Positions 13,987 through 20,695 of a stretch of 20,695 nt of DNA are shown here, in pieces. The DNA comes from Hydrogenophaga sp. (GTDB lineage: Bacteria; Pseudomonadota; Gammaproteobacteria; Burkholderiales; Burkholderiaceae_C). The first letter of the stretch is position 1; the number at the start of each line of letters is the position of its first letter. The stretch spans positions 1 through 20,695 of the forward strand of contig JAIFNE010000096.1 of assembly GCA_020047875.1 (NCBI GenBank), written 5' to 3'. The notes below the pieces were generated by a model. That model was not told the origin of the DNA. It saw only the letters and a list, made by a program, of their open reading frames with translations, and made no database searches. Made by a program: the position numbers and the translations under genes.

Positions 13987-14352
13987 TCAGATGGTCTGGG
14001 TCGGGCGATCGGAGCCCAACTGGGTGCCCAGAATTTCTTCGATGCGCAGCTTGAGTTGGCGCGATTTTTCGTCGGCCGGGAAGCGAATGCCAACGCCCTG
14101 CGTGCGCCCGGCCTGCGCCTTGGCTGGCGTCACCCAGGCCACCTTGCCCGCCACCGGGTAGCGTTGTGGGTCGTCGGGCAGGCTGAGCAACACGTACACG
14201 TCGTCACCCAGCGAATAGTCGCGCGAAGAAGGTATGAAAATGCCACCGTCGGCAAACAGCGGAATGTAGGCCGCGTACAACGCCGCCTTCTCCTTGATGG
14301 AGAGCTGAATCACGCTCGGACGAGACGCACTGGCTGGCGGGTTGGTGCTCAT
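13987..14352 (-). CDS. pilZ: PilZ-domain type IV pilus assembly protein
   Basis: The 121-residue product is a single PilZ domain. It has LSIKEKAALYAAYIPLFADGGIFIPS, then YSLGDDVYVLLSLPDDPQRYPVAGKVAWVTP, then GVGIRFPADE. It lacks the RxxxR stretch that binds c-di-GMP at the N-terminus of canonical PilZ domains, as does Pseudomonas PilZ itself. PilZ is needed for pilus assembly and works with PilB and FimX. The location between holB and tatD is the same as pilZ in P. aeruginosa, which supports this name over a generic receptor. The ATG at 14352 (MSTNPPASA) is used. The gap to holB is 76 bases. Confidence 0.87.
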   Translation of the reverse strand: MSTNPPASASRPSVIQLSIKEKAALYAAYIPLFADGGIFIPSSRDYSLGDDVYVLLSLPDDPQRYPVAGKVAWVTPAKAQAGRTQGVGIRFPADEKSRQLKLRIEEILGTQLGSDRPTQTI

Positions 14353-14428
14353 GGCGTTCGAGTTTAGCGGTAAACCACCGAAGACAAGCCGGCAATAACC
14401 CACCCGGAACCGCCCCAGACCTCGCGTT

Positions 14429-15472
14429 TCAGGGTCTGGCGGGCAAGCGAGCCAGTACCTGCTTGGTGTGGCCGGCCCAGGCCTCCTGCATGAGGCCGGG
14501 GTTGAACGGATGCTCCACCGAGCGCGTCGCCTCCAGCAAGTCCTTCGACCATTGAGCGAGCGCGGACCAGCGCGGTGCTGGCGGCAGCACGGCGGCGGGA
14601 AAGTAGCGTGGTGCGGCGCCGCTGGCCTGCGCCATCAGATCGTGACAAAGCTTTTGCAAAACGTCGAGTTGGCGCGCCGCAGGCCAGGGCCCAAGCAGCG
14701 ACCAGTCGCCGCGCGCCAGCGCCTGGGGCAGCGCGTGCCAGGCCTGGGCCGTGAGCCCACCGCGCGCCCACTCGAGCGCGTCGTCAGGCCGCCCGCCTGC
14801 GGCTTGCAGCCACACCTCGGCCTGGGCAGCGGTGGCGCGGGGAGCGCCATCACCGGCCATCTGGTCAAGCAGCCAGGCCTGGGCCTCACTGTCGCCGGGC
14901 CAGGCCATGGCGTGGATCTGGCAGCGGCTGCGGATGGTGGGCAGCAGCTGGGCCAGCGCCTCGGTGGCCAGCACCAGACGCACCACCCCGTTGGGCTCTT
15001 CCAGCGTTTTGAGCAAGGTGTTGGCCGACTCCATGTTCATGCGCTCGGCCGGGTAGACGAGCACCACTTTGGTCGAACTGCGGGCACGGGTGGACTGGGT
15101 AAAGGTGACCGCCTGGCGCGCCGCCTCCACGCGGATCAGCTTGCTGGGCTTGCGCTCTTTGTCGTCGAGCTTTTTCTGCGTGGCCTCGTCCAGCGGCCAG
15201 CCCAATGCCAGACTCAGGGTTTCGGGCAGCAGCACGCAGAGGTCGGCATGGGTGCGCACATCAATCGCGTGGCAGCTGCCGCACACGCCGCAGGCGCCCT
15301 GCTCGCTCGGTTGTTCGCAGAGCCAGGCGCGCGCCAGCGCAAGGGCCAGGTCGTATTGGCCGAGACCCGATGGACCCGCGAGCAGCAGCGCATGACCCCG
15401 CTGCCCCAGCGCGGCCTGCAGTTGCCGCTGCAGCCAGGGCGCGAGCGGTTGAGCCGCCGAAACCTCGCTCAT
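14429..15472 (-). CDS. holB: DNA polymerase III subunit delta prime
   Basis: The 347-residue product is the delta prime clamp-loader subunit. The AAA+ N-domain has a degenerate P-loop (GPSGLGQYD at 33-41) without the Lys-Thr pair, as expected for the non-ATP-binding delta prime. The zinc module has Cys52, Cys61, Cys64 and Cys67 (CGVCGSC). MNMESANTLLKTLEEPN and TIRSRCQ, the sensor and SRC motif region, follow at about 147-180, then the C-terminal collar domain. It helps load the beta sliding clamp on DNA in the replisome. Its start overlaps the tmk stop (ATGA), so tmk and holB are coupled. Confidence 0.93.
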   Translation of the reverse strand: MSEVSAAQPLAPWLQRQLQAALGQRGHALLLAGPSGLGQYDLALALARAWLCEQPSEQGACGVCGSCHAIDVRTHADLCVLLPETLSLALGWPLDEATQKKLDDKERKPSKLIRVEAARQAVTFTQSTRARSSTKVVLVYPAERMNMESANTLLKTLEEPNGVVRLVLATEALAQLLPTIRSRCQIHAMAWPGDSEAQAWLLDQMAGDGAPRATAAQAEVWLQAAGGRPDDALEWARGGLTAQAWHALPQALARGDWSLLGPWPAARQLDVLQKLCHDLMAQASGAAPRYFPAAVLPPAPRWSALAQWSKDLLEATRSVEHPFNPGLMQEAWAGHTKQVLARLPARP

Positions 15473-16134
15473 ACGGCAGGCTCCGGCGCCAGCCAGCCGC
15501 GCGTCTCAAACACGGCGCGCACCGCACGCCAGACCGCGTCAACCGGCTGGTCGGACGCAATGCGGGCAAAACGCTCGGGCTGCGCCTGCAAACGGTGCGC
15601 ATAGCCAGCCCCCACCCGGCTGAAGAAGGCCACCGGTTGCGATTCAAAGCGGTCGGGCGCGCGCGCTGTGGCCAAGCGCGCCGCGGCGGTTTCGGGCGGC
15701 AGATCGAACCACAGCGTGAGCTCGGGCTGGCGCAGGCCGCCCTGCGGCAGCGCCTGCACCCAGGTTTCCAGCTGGCGCAGCACATCCAGATCGAAGCCGC
15801 GCCCGAAGCCCTGGTAGGCCACGGTGGCGTCGGTGAAACGGTCGCACAGTACCACCTCGCCTCTGGCCAGCGCCGGCTCGATCACCTGCAGCAGGTGGTC
15901 GCGGCGCGCGGCGAACATCAGCAGCGCCTCGCACAGCGGGTCCATCGCGTCTTCCAGCACCATGACGCGCAGCTTTTCGGCCAGTGGCGTTCCGCCGGGC
16001 TCGCGCGTCAGTGTGACCACTCGGCCCTGGGCGCGAAACGTGTCCGCAAGCCGGGCGATGTGGGTCGATTTGCCAGCGCCGTCGATGCCCTCGAAGCTGA
16101 TGAACAGGCCGGTGCTGTTGGTAGAACTTGGCAT
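15469..16134 (-). CDS. tmk: Thymidylate kinase (dTMP kinase)
   Basis: The 221-residue product is a dTMP kinase that makes dTDP for DNA synthesis. The P-loop FEGIDGAGKST ends at residues 22-24 (Lys-Ser-Thr). TREPGGTPLAEKLR follows near 43-56, then the catalytic/base motif CDRFTDATVAYQG near 96-108. The LID-like stretch RAPDRFE is in the usual place. The N-terminus carries a short Ser/Thr-rich leader (MPSSTNSTG). Its start overlaps the mltG stop by one base, and its stop overlaps the holB start, giving a tight mltG-tmk-holB unit as in other proteobacteria. Confidence 0.94.
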   Translation of the reverse strand: MPSSTNSTGLFISFEGIDGAGKSTHIARLADTFRAQGRVVTLTREPGGTPLAEKLRVMVLEDAMDPLCEALLMFAARRDHLLQVIEPALARGEVVLCDRFTDATVAYQGFGRGFDLDVLRQLETWVQALPQGGLRQPELTLWFDLPPETAAARLATARAPDRFESQPVAFFSRVGAGYAHRLQAQPERFARIASDQPVDAVWRAVRAVFETRGWLAPEPAV

Positions 16135-17135
16135 CAGCGCTGCAGAATGAAGCGGCGCACCGCGGCGTTGTGCTCGGCCAGGGTGGCGCTGAACTGGCTC
16201 GACCCGTCGCCGCGCGACACAAAATAAAAAGCGTTCGTGGCCTGCGGCTGTACCGCGGCCAGCAGGCTGTTCCAGCCCGGCATGGAGATCGGCGTGGGTG
16301 GCAGGCCGGCGCGGGTGTAGGAGTTGTACGGGGTATCGGTCTGCAGGTCGATGCGCCGCAGGTTGCCGTCGAAGCGCTCGCCGAGTCCGTAGATCACGGT
16401 CGGATCGGTCTGCAGCCGCATGCCGATGCGCAGGCGGTTGCTGAACACGCCGGCGATCTGCCCGCGGTCGCTTTCCAGCCCGGTCTCTTTTTCAACAATG
16501 CTCGCCAGAATCAGCGCCTCCTCGGGCGAGCGCAGGGGCGTGCTGGCGCTGCGCTGGGCCCAGGCCTCGGCCAGCCGCTGGTCCATCGCCTGCGCCGCCT
16601 GAAGCAGCACCGCAGAGGCCGGTGCGTTTTTCACCATGCGGTAGGTGTCGGGGAAGAAGCGGCCCTCGGGATGGCGCCCAGCGAGTCCGATGCGCTCCAT
16701 CACCTGGGCCGGGTTGAGGCCGTCGAGATCCTGCGTCAGGTCGGGCGACGCGCGCACCGCGCGCAACACTTCGCGGATGTTCCAGCCCTCGACCAGCACC
16801 ACGCTGCGCAGCGCCTGCTCGCCCCGCACCAGCTTGTCCAGCAGGCTGCGCGGGGTAGAGCCGGGCTCAAACTCGTAGCTGCCGGCCTTGATATCGCGCG
16901 CCTGGCCCGACAGCCGGAACCAGGCAAACAGCGCGATGGCCGGGGTCTGCGCCCCCGCGTCCACCAAGGCCTCGGCCACCCGACGCGGCGCCATGCCTGG
17001 CGCCACCGTGAGTTCCAGCGGCTGGCTCGCCTGCGCGGGCACCAGCGGCCGCTGCAGCCACCACGCAGCAACGCCAGCGGCCAGCGCAGCCAGCAGCAGC
17101 GACACGATCAGCAGGCGTTTCAAAAGACGGATCAA
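16134..17135 (-). CDS. mltG: Endolytic murein transglycosylase (YceG-like)
   Basis: The product cleaves nascent peptidoglycan strands at the periplasmic face of the inner membrane. From the chosen TTG at 17135 it has 333 residues: a short cytoplasmic RLLKR stretch, one membrane helix (LLIVSLLLAALAAGVAAWWL), a LysM-like domain, and the catalytic domain. The catalytic Glu in ASIVEKETG falls at residue 215, close to Glu218 of the 340-residue E. coli enzyme. This favours this start over the upstream in-frame ATG at 17243, which would add 36 residues and leave only 26 bases to the divergent ygfZ. RIGMRLQTDPTVIYG and the later PYNSYTRAGLPPTPISMPG block confirm the family. No ribosome binding site is clear. 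Confidence 0.88.
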   Translation of the reverse strand: MIRLLKRLLIVSLLLAALAAGVAAWWLQRPLVPAQASQPLELTVAPGMAPRRVAEALVDAGAQTPAIALFAWFRLSGQARDIKAGSYEFEPGSTPRSLLDKLVRGEQALRSVVLVEGWNIREVLRAVRASPDLTQDLDGLNPAQVMERIGLAGRHPEGRFFPDTYRMVKNAPASAVLLQAAQAMDQRLAEAWAQRSASTPLRSPEEALILASIVEKETGLESDRGQIAGVFSNRLRIGMRLQTDPTVIYGLGERFDGNLRRIDLQTDTPYNSYTRAGLPPTPISMPGWNSLLAAVQPQATNAFYFVSRGDGSSQFSATLAEHNAAVRRFILQR

Positions 17136-17219
17136 GGGGATGCAGGGGAGAACCGAACAGAGGCGTTCTTGTGGTGGGGGAAAGGGCGCGCGCGGGCGCT
17201 CTCCCAGGGGCCGGGTGAT

Positions 17220-17225
17220 GATAAT
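17220..17225 (+). promoter_or_regulatory. Possible shared -10 region of the divergent ygfZ and mltG genes
   Basis: GATAAT lies 45 bases upstream of the ygfZ ATG. The complementary strand over the same bases reads GATTATC, also -10-like, and would serve mltG with a leader of about 75 bases if the start at 17135 is right. No strong -35 is visible on either strand. Confidence 0.3.
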
Positions 17226-17269
17226 CGACCCCTCTGGGCCCATGCCCGCGGGCCCGATCAGGATCTTTC

Positions 17270-18199
17270 ATGACCGCTTCTTCACTCTTCCACGGCGTTG
17301 TCCGTCTCGATCAGCTGGGTGTGATCCGCGCCCTTGGCCCGGAGGCCGCCAAGTTTCTGCAAGGTCAGCTCACCCAGGATTTCGTTCTGCTGGGCGCCGC
17401 AGAGGCCAGGCTGGCCGCTTTCTGTTCGCCCAAAGGGCGCATGCAGGCCAGTTTTATCGGCTTCAAGCGCTCGCCCGACGAGATCCTGCTGGTGTGCAGC
17501 CGCGATCTGCTGGCGCCTACGCTCAAGCGGCTGTCCATGTTCGTGATGCGGGCGAAGGTCGTGCTCAGCGATGCCAGCGAGGCTTTTGCGCTGTGGGGCG
17601 TGGCGGGCGAGACGGCGCCCGGTCTGGCCGATGCGCCCTGGAGCCACCTGAACGCGGCCGACGGCCGAAGCTGGACCCGCCTGTATCCCGCTGAGGGCTT
17701 GGCGCGCGCGCTGTGCGTGGCGCCGATTCCGGAGGGAGGCGCCGCAGAGGCGCCTGCTGGACCCGCCATCGACCCCGCGCACTGGCAATGGCTGGAGGTG
17801 ATGAGCGGCGTGGTGTCCATCACCCAGCCGGTGGTGGATGCGTTTGTGCCGCAGATGGTGAATTACGAATCGGTGGGCGGCGTGAACTTCAAGAAAGGCT
17901 GCTACCCAGGCCAGGAGGTGGTGGCCCGCAGCCAGTTTCGCGGCACGCTCAAGCGCCGCGCTTACCGCGTGGCGGCCAGCGAACCGCTGGCCGCCGGCCA
18001 GGATGTGTTTCACGACAGCGACCCCGACCAACCCTGCGGCACCGTGGTGGCCGCCGCCGCCAACCCGGCTGGGGGCTGGAATGCGCTGGTGTCCATGCAG
18101 ACCAAGGCGGTCGGCAGCGGTCTTCTCACGGCTGGCGCCATCGGCGGCCCGGCGCTGAGCCTGCTGCCCCTGCCCTACCCGTTGCTGGACGACATCTGA
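17270..18199 (+). CDS. ygfZ: Folate-binding YgfZ/IbaG-type Fe-S cluster protein
   Basis: The 309-residue product is a YgfZ/GcvT-like protein that binds tetrahydrofolate and helps assemble or repair iron-sulfur enzymes in the cytoplasm. The YgfZ signature KGCYPGQE is at 209-216 with the key Cys211. The region before it, with VPQMVNYESVGGVNFKKGC, is typical of the family. The N-terminal half has LGPEAAKFLQGQLTQDF and CSPKGRMQASFIGF. The ATG at 17270 fits the family N-terminus, while no strong ribosome binding site is visible. It lies divergent from mltG and 25 bases before the NRDE gene. Confidence 0.92.
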   Translation: MTASSLFHGVVRLDQLGVIRALGPEAAKFLQGQLTQDFVLLGAAEARLAAFCSPKGRMQASFIGFKRSPDEILLVCSRDLLAPTLKRLSMFVMRAKVVLSDASEAFALWGVAGETAPGLADAPWSHLNAADGRSWTRLYPAEGLARALCVAPIPEGGAAEAPAGPAIDPAHWQWLEVMSGVVSITQPVVDAFVPQMVNYESVGGVNFKKGCYPGQEVVARSQFRGTLKRRAYRVAASEPLAAGQDVFHDSDPDQPCGTVVAAAANPAGGWNALVSMQTKAVGSGLLTAGAIGGPALSLLPLPYPLLDDI

Positions 18200-18224
18200 G
18201 CCCCACCAACCGGCTGCGGCGCTC

Positions 18225-19088
18225 ATGTGCCTGATCGCCTTTGCCGTGCGGGCGCAGCCCGATCTGCCGCTGCTGCTGGCAGCCAACCGCGACGAGTTTT
18301 TTGACCGCCCCACCGCGCCACTGCACCGCTGGACCTTGCCCGGTGGCGGTGAGGTGCTGGCGGGGCGCGACCTGCGCGAAGGCGGCACCTGGCTGGGCGT
18401 GGGCCTCAGCGGCCGGGTGGCCATGCTCACCAACGTGCGCAGCGCCCAGCCACATCCTGGCCAGCGCAGCCGAGGCGAGCTGGTCACCCGCTGGCTCGCC
18501 GGCGAACCGCTCGAAGCCTTTCGGGCTGACCTGAAGCCGCTGGCCTATGGCGGCTTCAACCTGGTGGTCGGCGAACTGCACACCGGCGCCTGGTATTGGA
18601 TGAGCAACTGCGACCCACAACGCCCGGCCGCCGGGGTGCAGCCACGGCTCACAGGCCGAACGCTGCCGCCCGGCGTTTACGGGCTGTCCAATGCCGCGCT
18701 CGACACCCCCTGGCCCAAAACCCTGAGGCTCAAAGCGGCGCTGGCGCGCGCTTTGCACGCCACGCACGACACCGAGCCGGCGCCCGGCTGGGAAAACGGG
18801 TTGGCCCAGGCCCTGGCCGACGACGCCACCGCGCCAGCCCACCAGCTACCGACAACCGGTGTTGGCCCGGGATGCGAAGCCCAGCTCTCCAGCGCGTTTG
18901 TTCGAATGCCCGAGCGGGCTTACGGCACGCGCAGCAGCCTGGTGTTGCGCATCGCGGCCGCACCAGCTGCAACCGACTGGCGGCTCGATGCCCACGAATG
19001 GACCCACACACCGCAGGCACCCGAGGCCCCGCACCATTGGGACGAGAGCCGCCGCTGCCGCGAGTCGCTGAGCCTGCTGGCCGGCTGA
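18225..19088 (+). CDS. NRDE (TANGO2) family protein
   Basis: The 287-residue product belongs to the NRDE/TANGO2 family, named for the Asn-Arg-Asp-Glu motif, here at 21-24 in LLLAANRDEFFDRP. It starts MCLIAFAV, with Cys2 positioned like an N-terminal nucleophile, then GREDLREGGTW-like AGRDLREGGTWLGV, NVRS, RGELV, YGGFNLVVGE and VYGLSNAALDTPWPK. In animals TANGO2 affects haem and lipid handling; the bacterial role is unknown. It probably shares a transcript with ygfZ, and ends 18 bases from the convergent thioesterase gene. The middle (about 195-225) is Ala/Pro-rich and variable. Confidence 0.88.
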   Translation: MCLIAFAVRAQPDLPLLLAANRDEFFDRPTAPLHRWTLPGGGEVLAGRDLREGGTWLGVGLSGRVAMLTNVRSAQPHPGQRSRGELVTRWLAGEPLEAFRADLKPLAYGGFNLVVGELHTGAWYWMSNCDPQRPAAGVQPRLTGRTLPPGVYGLSNAALDTPWPKTLRLKAALARALHATHDTEPAPGWENGLAQALADDATAPAHQLPTTGVGPGCEAQLSSAFVRMPERAYGTRSSLVLRIAAAPAATDWRLDAHEWTHTPQAPEAPHHWDESRRCRESLSLLAG

Positions 19089-19106
19089 AACGGCTTCTGG
19101 CCCGGC

Positions 19107-19970
19107 TCAGAGGCGAATGAACATCGCCAGGTGAGTGATCCCGGCTTCCTCAAAAGGCTCGCCGCGGGGCTCGAAACCCAGGCGCCGGTAAAAGCCCTCG
19201 GCGCTGCGCTGGGCATGCAGCACCACCTCGCGCTCGCCGCGATCGGCTGCGGCATCGAGCAAGGCCCGCAGCACCTGCTGCCCCAGGTGGCTGCCGCGCA
19301 GAACCCGGTTCACGGCCATGCGGCCGATTTTTGCCACGCCGGGCTGCAACGTCAGCAGGCGTCCGGTGGCCACCGCCTGCCCCAGCCGGTTGTAGGCCAC
19401 CGCGTGCAGTGCATGCGCATCGGCCGCGTCCCGCTCATGTTCTTCGGGAATGCGTTGCTCTTCAACAAACACGGCGGTTCGCAGGGCCTGCGCGTCGGCA
19501 CCCAGCGCATTCCAGCTGCCGGTTTTTACGGTGGACACTGGCGCGCCCGCCTCGTAACCCAGCACGATTTCGCGCAAGGCTGGCGGCACCGGGCGGGATT
19601 TTTGCGTGGCCGGGTCTGCGAACACGTAGACGATTTCGCCGGAGATCAGGTGCTCATTGCCACGGAAGATGGCGCCCTTGAACACCATCGACGAGTTGCC
19701 GATGTGGCTGCAGGCCATGGCCACCTCGATCTGGTCGTCAACCCGGGCCGAGGCGTGAAACTCCACCGTGGCTTTCACCACATAGAGATCGCCCTCCAGC
19801 TGGTCCATGGTGGCCTGATAGGGCAACGCCAGCGCACGCCAATAGTCGGCGATGGCGGTGTCGAAATACATCAGGTAGTGGGCGTTGAAAACAATCTTCT
19901 GCATGTCCACCTCGGCCCAGCGAACACGCAGGCGGTGGAAAAATCGGAAATCGGAACGTTGCATAGGCAT
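19107..19970 (-). CDS. YbgC/FadM-like thioesterase fused to a GNAT acetyltransferase
   Basis: The 287-residue product has two domains. Residues 8-140 are a hotdog-fold acyl-CoA thioesterase: RVRWAEVDMQKIVFNAHYLMYFD contains the expected catalytic Asp22 in the 4-hydroxybenzoyl-CoA thioesterase pattern. VKATVEFHASARVDDQIEVAM and a SGEIVYVFAD strand follow. Residues about 155-287 are an ElaA-like GNAT domain: LRTAVFVEEQRIPEEHERDAADAHALHAVAY, then IGRMAVNRVLRGSHLGQQVL with the acetyl-CoA loop (RGSHLGQ), then AEGFYRRLGFEPRGEPFEEAGITHLAM. Thus both halves handle acyl-CoA. The ATG at 19970 is chosen to match the thioesterase N-terminus; the frame runs on to 20045 without resemblance. The substrate is unknown. 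Confidence 0.87.
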   Translation of the reverse strand: MPMQRSDFRFFHRLRVRWAEVDMQKIVFNAHYLMYFDTAIADYWRALALPYQATMDQLEGDLYVVKATVEFHASARVDDQIEVAMACSHIGNSSMVFKGAIFRGNEHLISGEIVYVFADPATQKSRPVPPALREIVLGYEAGAPVSTVKTGSWNALGADAQALRTAVFVEEQRIPEEHERDAADAHALHAVAYNRLGQAVATGRLLTLQPGVAKIGRMAVNRVLRGSHLGQQVLRALLDAAADRGEREVVLHAQRSAEGFYRRLGFEPRGEPFEEAGITHLAMFIRL

Positions 19971-20227
19971 GCTGGGTTGGTGCGGGGTTTGAGCGATAGA
20001 CAAACAGGGCGCAGCCGCTGAACGGACCCGTGGGAGGCATGTCATGGGCTGGCTTGGGCGCGGCGCTTGTGGGTGGAGATTCTGGCGGTTTCGGTGGTCG
20101 GACCGGTCAGGCGCGCGACAGACGCCGATCCGATGTCATAACTTTGGCTTCTTGGTACTTTCCTAGGGGCGAAAACTGGGCTTGCCCGCTAGCATTGGCC
20201 TTCCATTTTGGAATCAGGAGACATCCC
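19971..20227. other. Intergenic region between divergent thioesterase and Bug protein genes
   Basis: These 257 bases hold the upstream regions of both divergent genes. A small hairpin TTCCATTTTGGAA (20201-20213, five-base arms) sits just before the plus-strand Shine-Dalgarno AGGAGA at 20216-20221. No convincing sigma70 promoter was found. Confidence 0.4.
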
Positions 20228-20695
20228 GTGAAGAGAAACATGCTCGCGCTTGCGCTGACCGCCACCGTGTCTGCCGGTGCATTTGCCCAAGGCTTCCCCA
20301 GCAAACCCATCACCATCGTGGTGCCGTTTGCTGCCGGTGGCCCGACCGACCTGGTGGCCCGTCAGCTGGCGGAGGCCATGCGCAAACCGCTCGGCGGCGC
20401 CACCATCGTGGTGGAAAACGCGGCTGGTGCGGGCGGCACCATCGGTGCCAACAAAGTGGCGAAAGCCACGCCAGATGGCCACACCCTGCTGGTCTGGCAC
20501 ATCGGCATGGCGGCCACCCCTGGCTTGTACCGCAAGCTGCAGTTCAAGCCGCTGGAAGACTTTGAGTACCTGGGCATGATCAACGATGTGCCCATGACGC
20601 TGATCGGCGCCCCCAAGCTGCCGGCCAACACCTACCGCGACTTCGAAAACTACATCCGCGCCAACGGCGGCAAGCTCAACCTCGCGCACGCTGGT
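20228..20695 (+). CDS. Bug/TctC-family periplasmic binding protein (5' part, partial)
   Basis: The first 156 residues of a tripartite tricarboxylate transporter substrate-binding protein (Bug family); the gene runs off the window end. The start is the GTG at 20228, six bases after AGGAGA. A signal peptide (MKRNMLALALTATVSAGAFAQ, cut after about 21) is followed by the hallmark FPSKPITIVVPFAAGGPTDLVAR, then VVENAAGAGGTIGANKVAKATPDGHTLL and YLGMINDVPMTL. Burkholderiales have many Bug proteins, most without an adjacent transporter; the ligand is a carboxylate or similar small acid, not predictable here. Whether it works with TctA/TctB 8 kb away is an open question. Confidence 0.9.
   Translation, partial: MKRNMLALALTATVSAGAFAQGFPSKPITIVVPFAAGGPTDLVARQLAEAMRKPLGGATIVVENAAGAGGTIGANKVAKATPDGHTLLVWHIGMAATPGLYRKLQFKPLEDFEYLGMINDVPMTLIGAPKLPANTYRDFENYIRANGGKLNLAHAG

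Noticed and set aside
15205..17273. Long plus-strand frames opposite holB, tmk and mltG
   Set aside because: The minus-strand genes have intact catalytic motifs and tight start-stop overlaps; the antisense products are low-complexity Arg/Gln/Ala-rich.
1..20695. Search by eye for CRISPR arrays, tRNA or rRNA genes, insertion sequences and prophage genes
   Set aside because: No spaced repeats, cloverleaf-like tails, transposase motifs or phage genes were seen. A short tRNA could still have been missed without a covariance-model scan.

Overview
The window reads as a chromosomal segment of a high-GC betaproteobacterium, most likely Burkholderiales/Comamonadaceae (Hydrogenophaga-, Acidovorax- or Polaromonas-like). 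The reasons are the codon use, a TctA/TctB tricarboxylate transporter together with a separate Bug-type (TctC) binding protein, the mltG-tmk-holB-pilZ-tatD order, and TACAAT/GATAAT-like -10 boxes. This placement is inferred from gene content and recall, not from a search. No rRNA, tRNA, insertion sequence, phage gene or CRISPR array was seen.

Layout. Positions 1-335 hold the 3' end of a SnoaL-like ester cyclase gene. Positions 624-3783 are a tight plus-strand operon: a PaiB-type FMN-binding protein, a small membrane-anchored protein, a tRNA adenosine deaminase (TadA) joined in frame to a haloalkane-dehalogenase-like hydrolase, and an LD-carboxypeptidase. The dehalogenase part is broken by a frameshift, and the TadA part seems to lack a short helix. 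Positions 3802-4140 hold an unrecognised minus-strand gene. A 383-base gap then leads to a class III nucleotide cyclase with a C-terminal FHA domain (4524-5462).

Positions 5490-9785 (minus) form a complete five-gene amino-acid ABC uptake operon in the order of the Pseudomonas aotJQMOP arginine/ornithine operon, including the AotO-type metallo-deacylase between the permease and ATPase genes. A 502-base gap follows, with a conspicuous cluster of inverted ATTCCG/CGGAAT repeats. Next come tctA and tctB (10288-12307, minus).

Positions 12415-17135 (minus) form a housekeeping cluster. In transcription order it is mltG (peptidoglycan lytic transglycosylase), tmk (dTMP kinase), holB (DNA polymerase III delta prime), pilZ (type IV pilus assembly), tatD (metal-dependent nuclease) and an exported ankyrin-repeat protein. 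Divergent from mltG, ygfZ (folate-binding, Fe-S repair) and an NRDE/TANGO2-family gene run on the plus strand. A thioesterase-acetyltransferase fusion (19107-19970, minus) and the start of a Bug-family periplasmic binding protein (20228 to the window end, plus) close the window.

How the parts fit. Two solute-uptake systems (basic amino acids; tricarboxylates or other carboxylates) sit beside cell-wall, replication and RNA-modification genes. No strong candidate for a new defence or mobile system is visible. The items most worth checking are the doubly deleted TadA-dehalogenase fusion, the FHA-coupled cyclase with a full catalytic set, the thioesterase-GNAT fusion, and the inverted-repeat cluster upstream of the aot operon.
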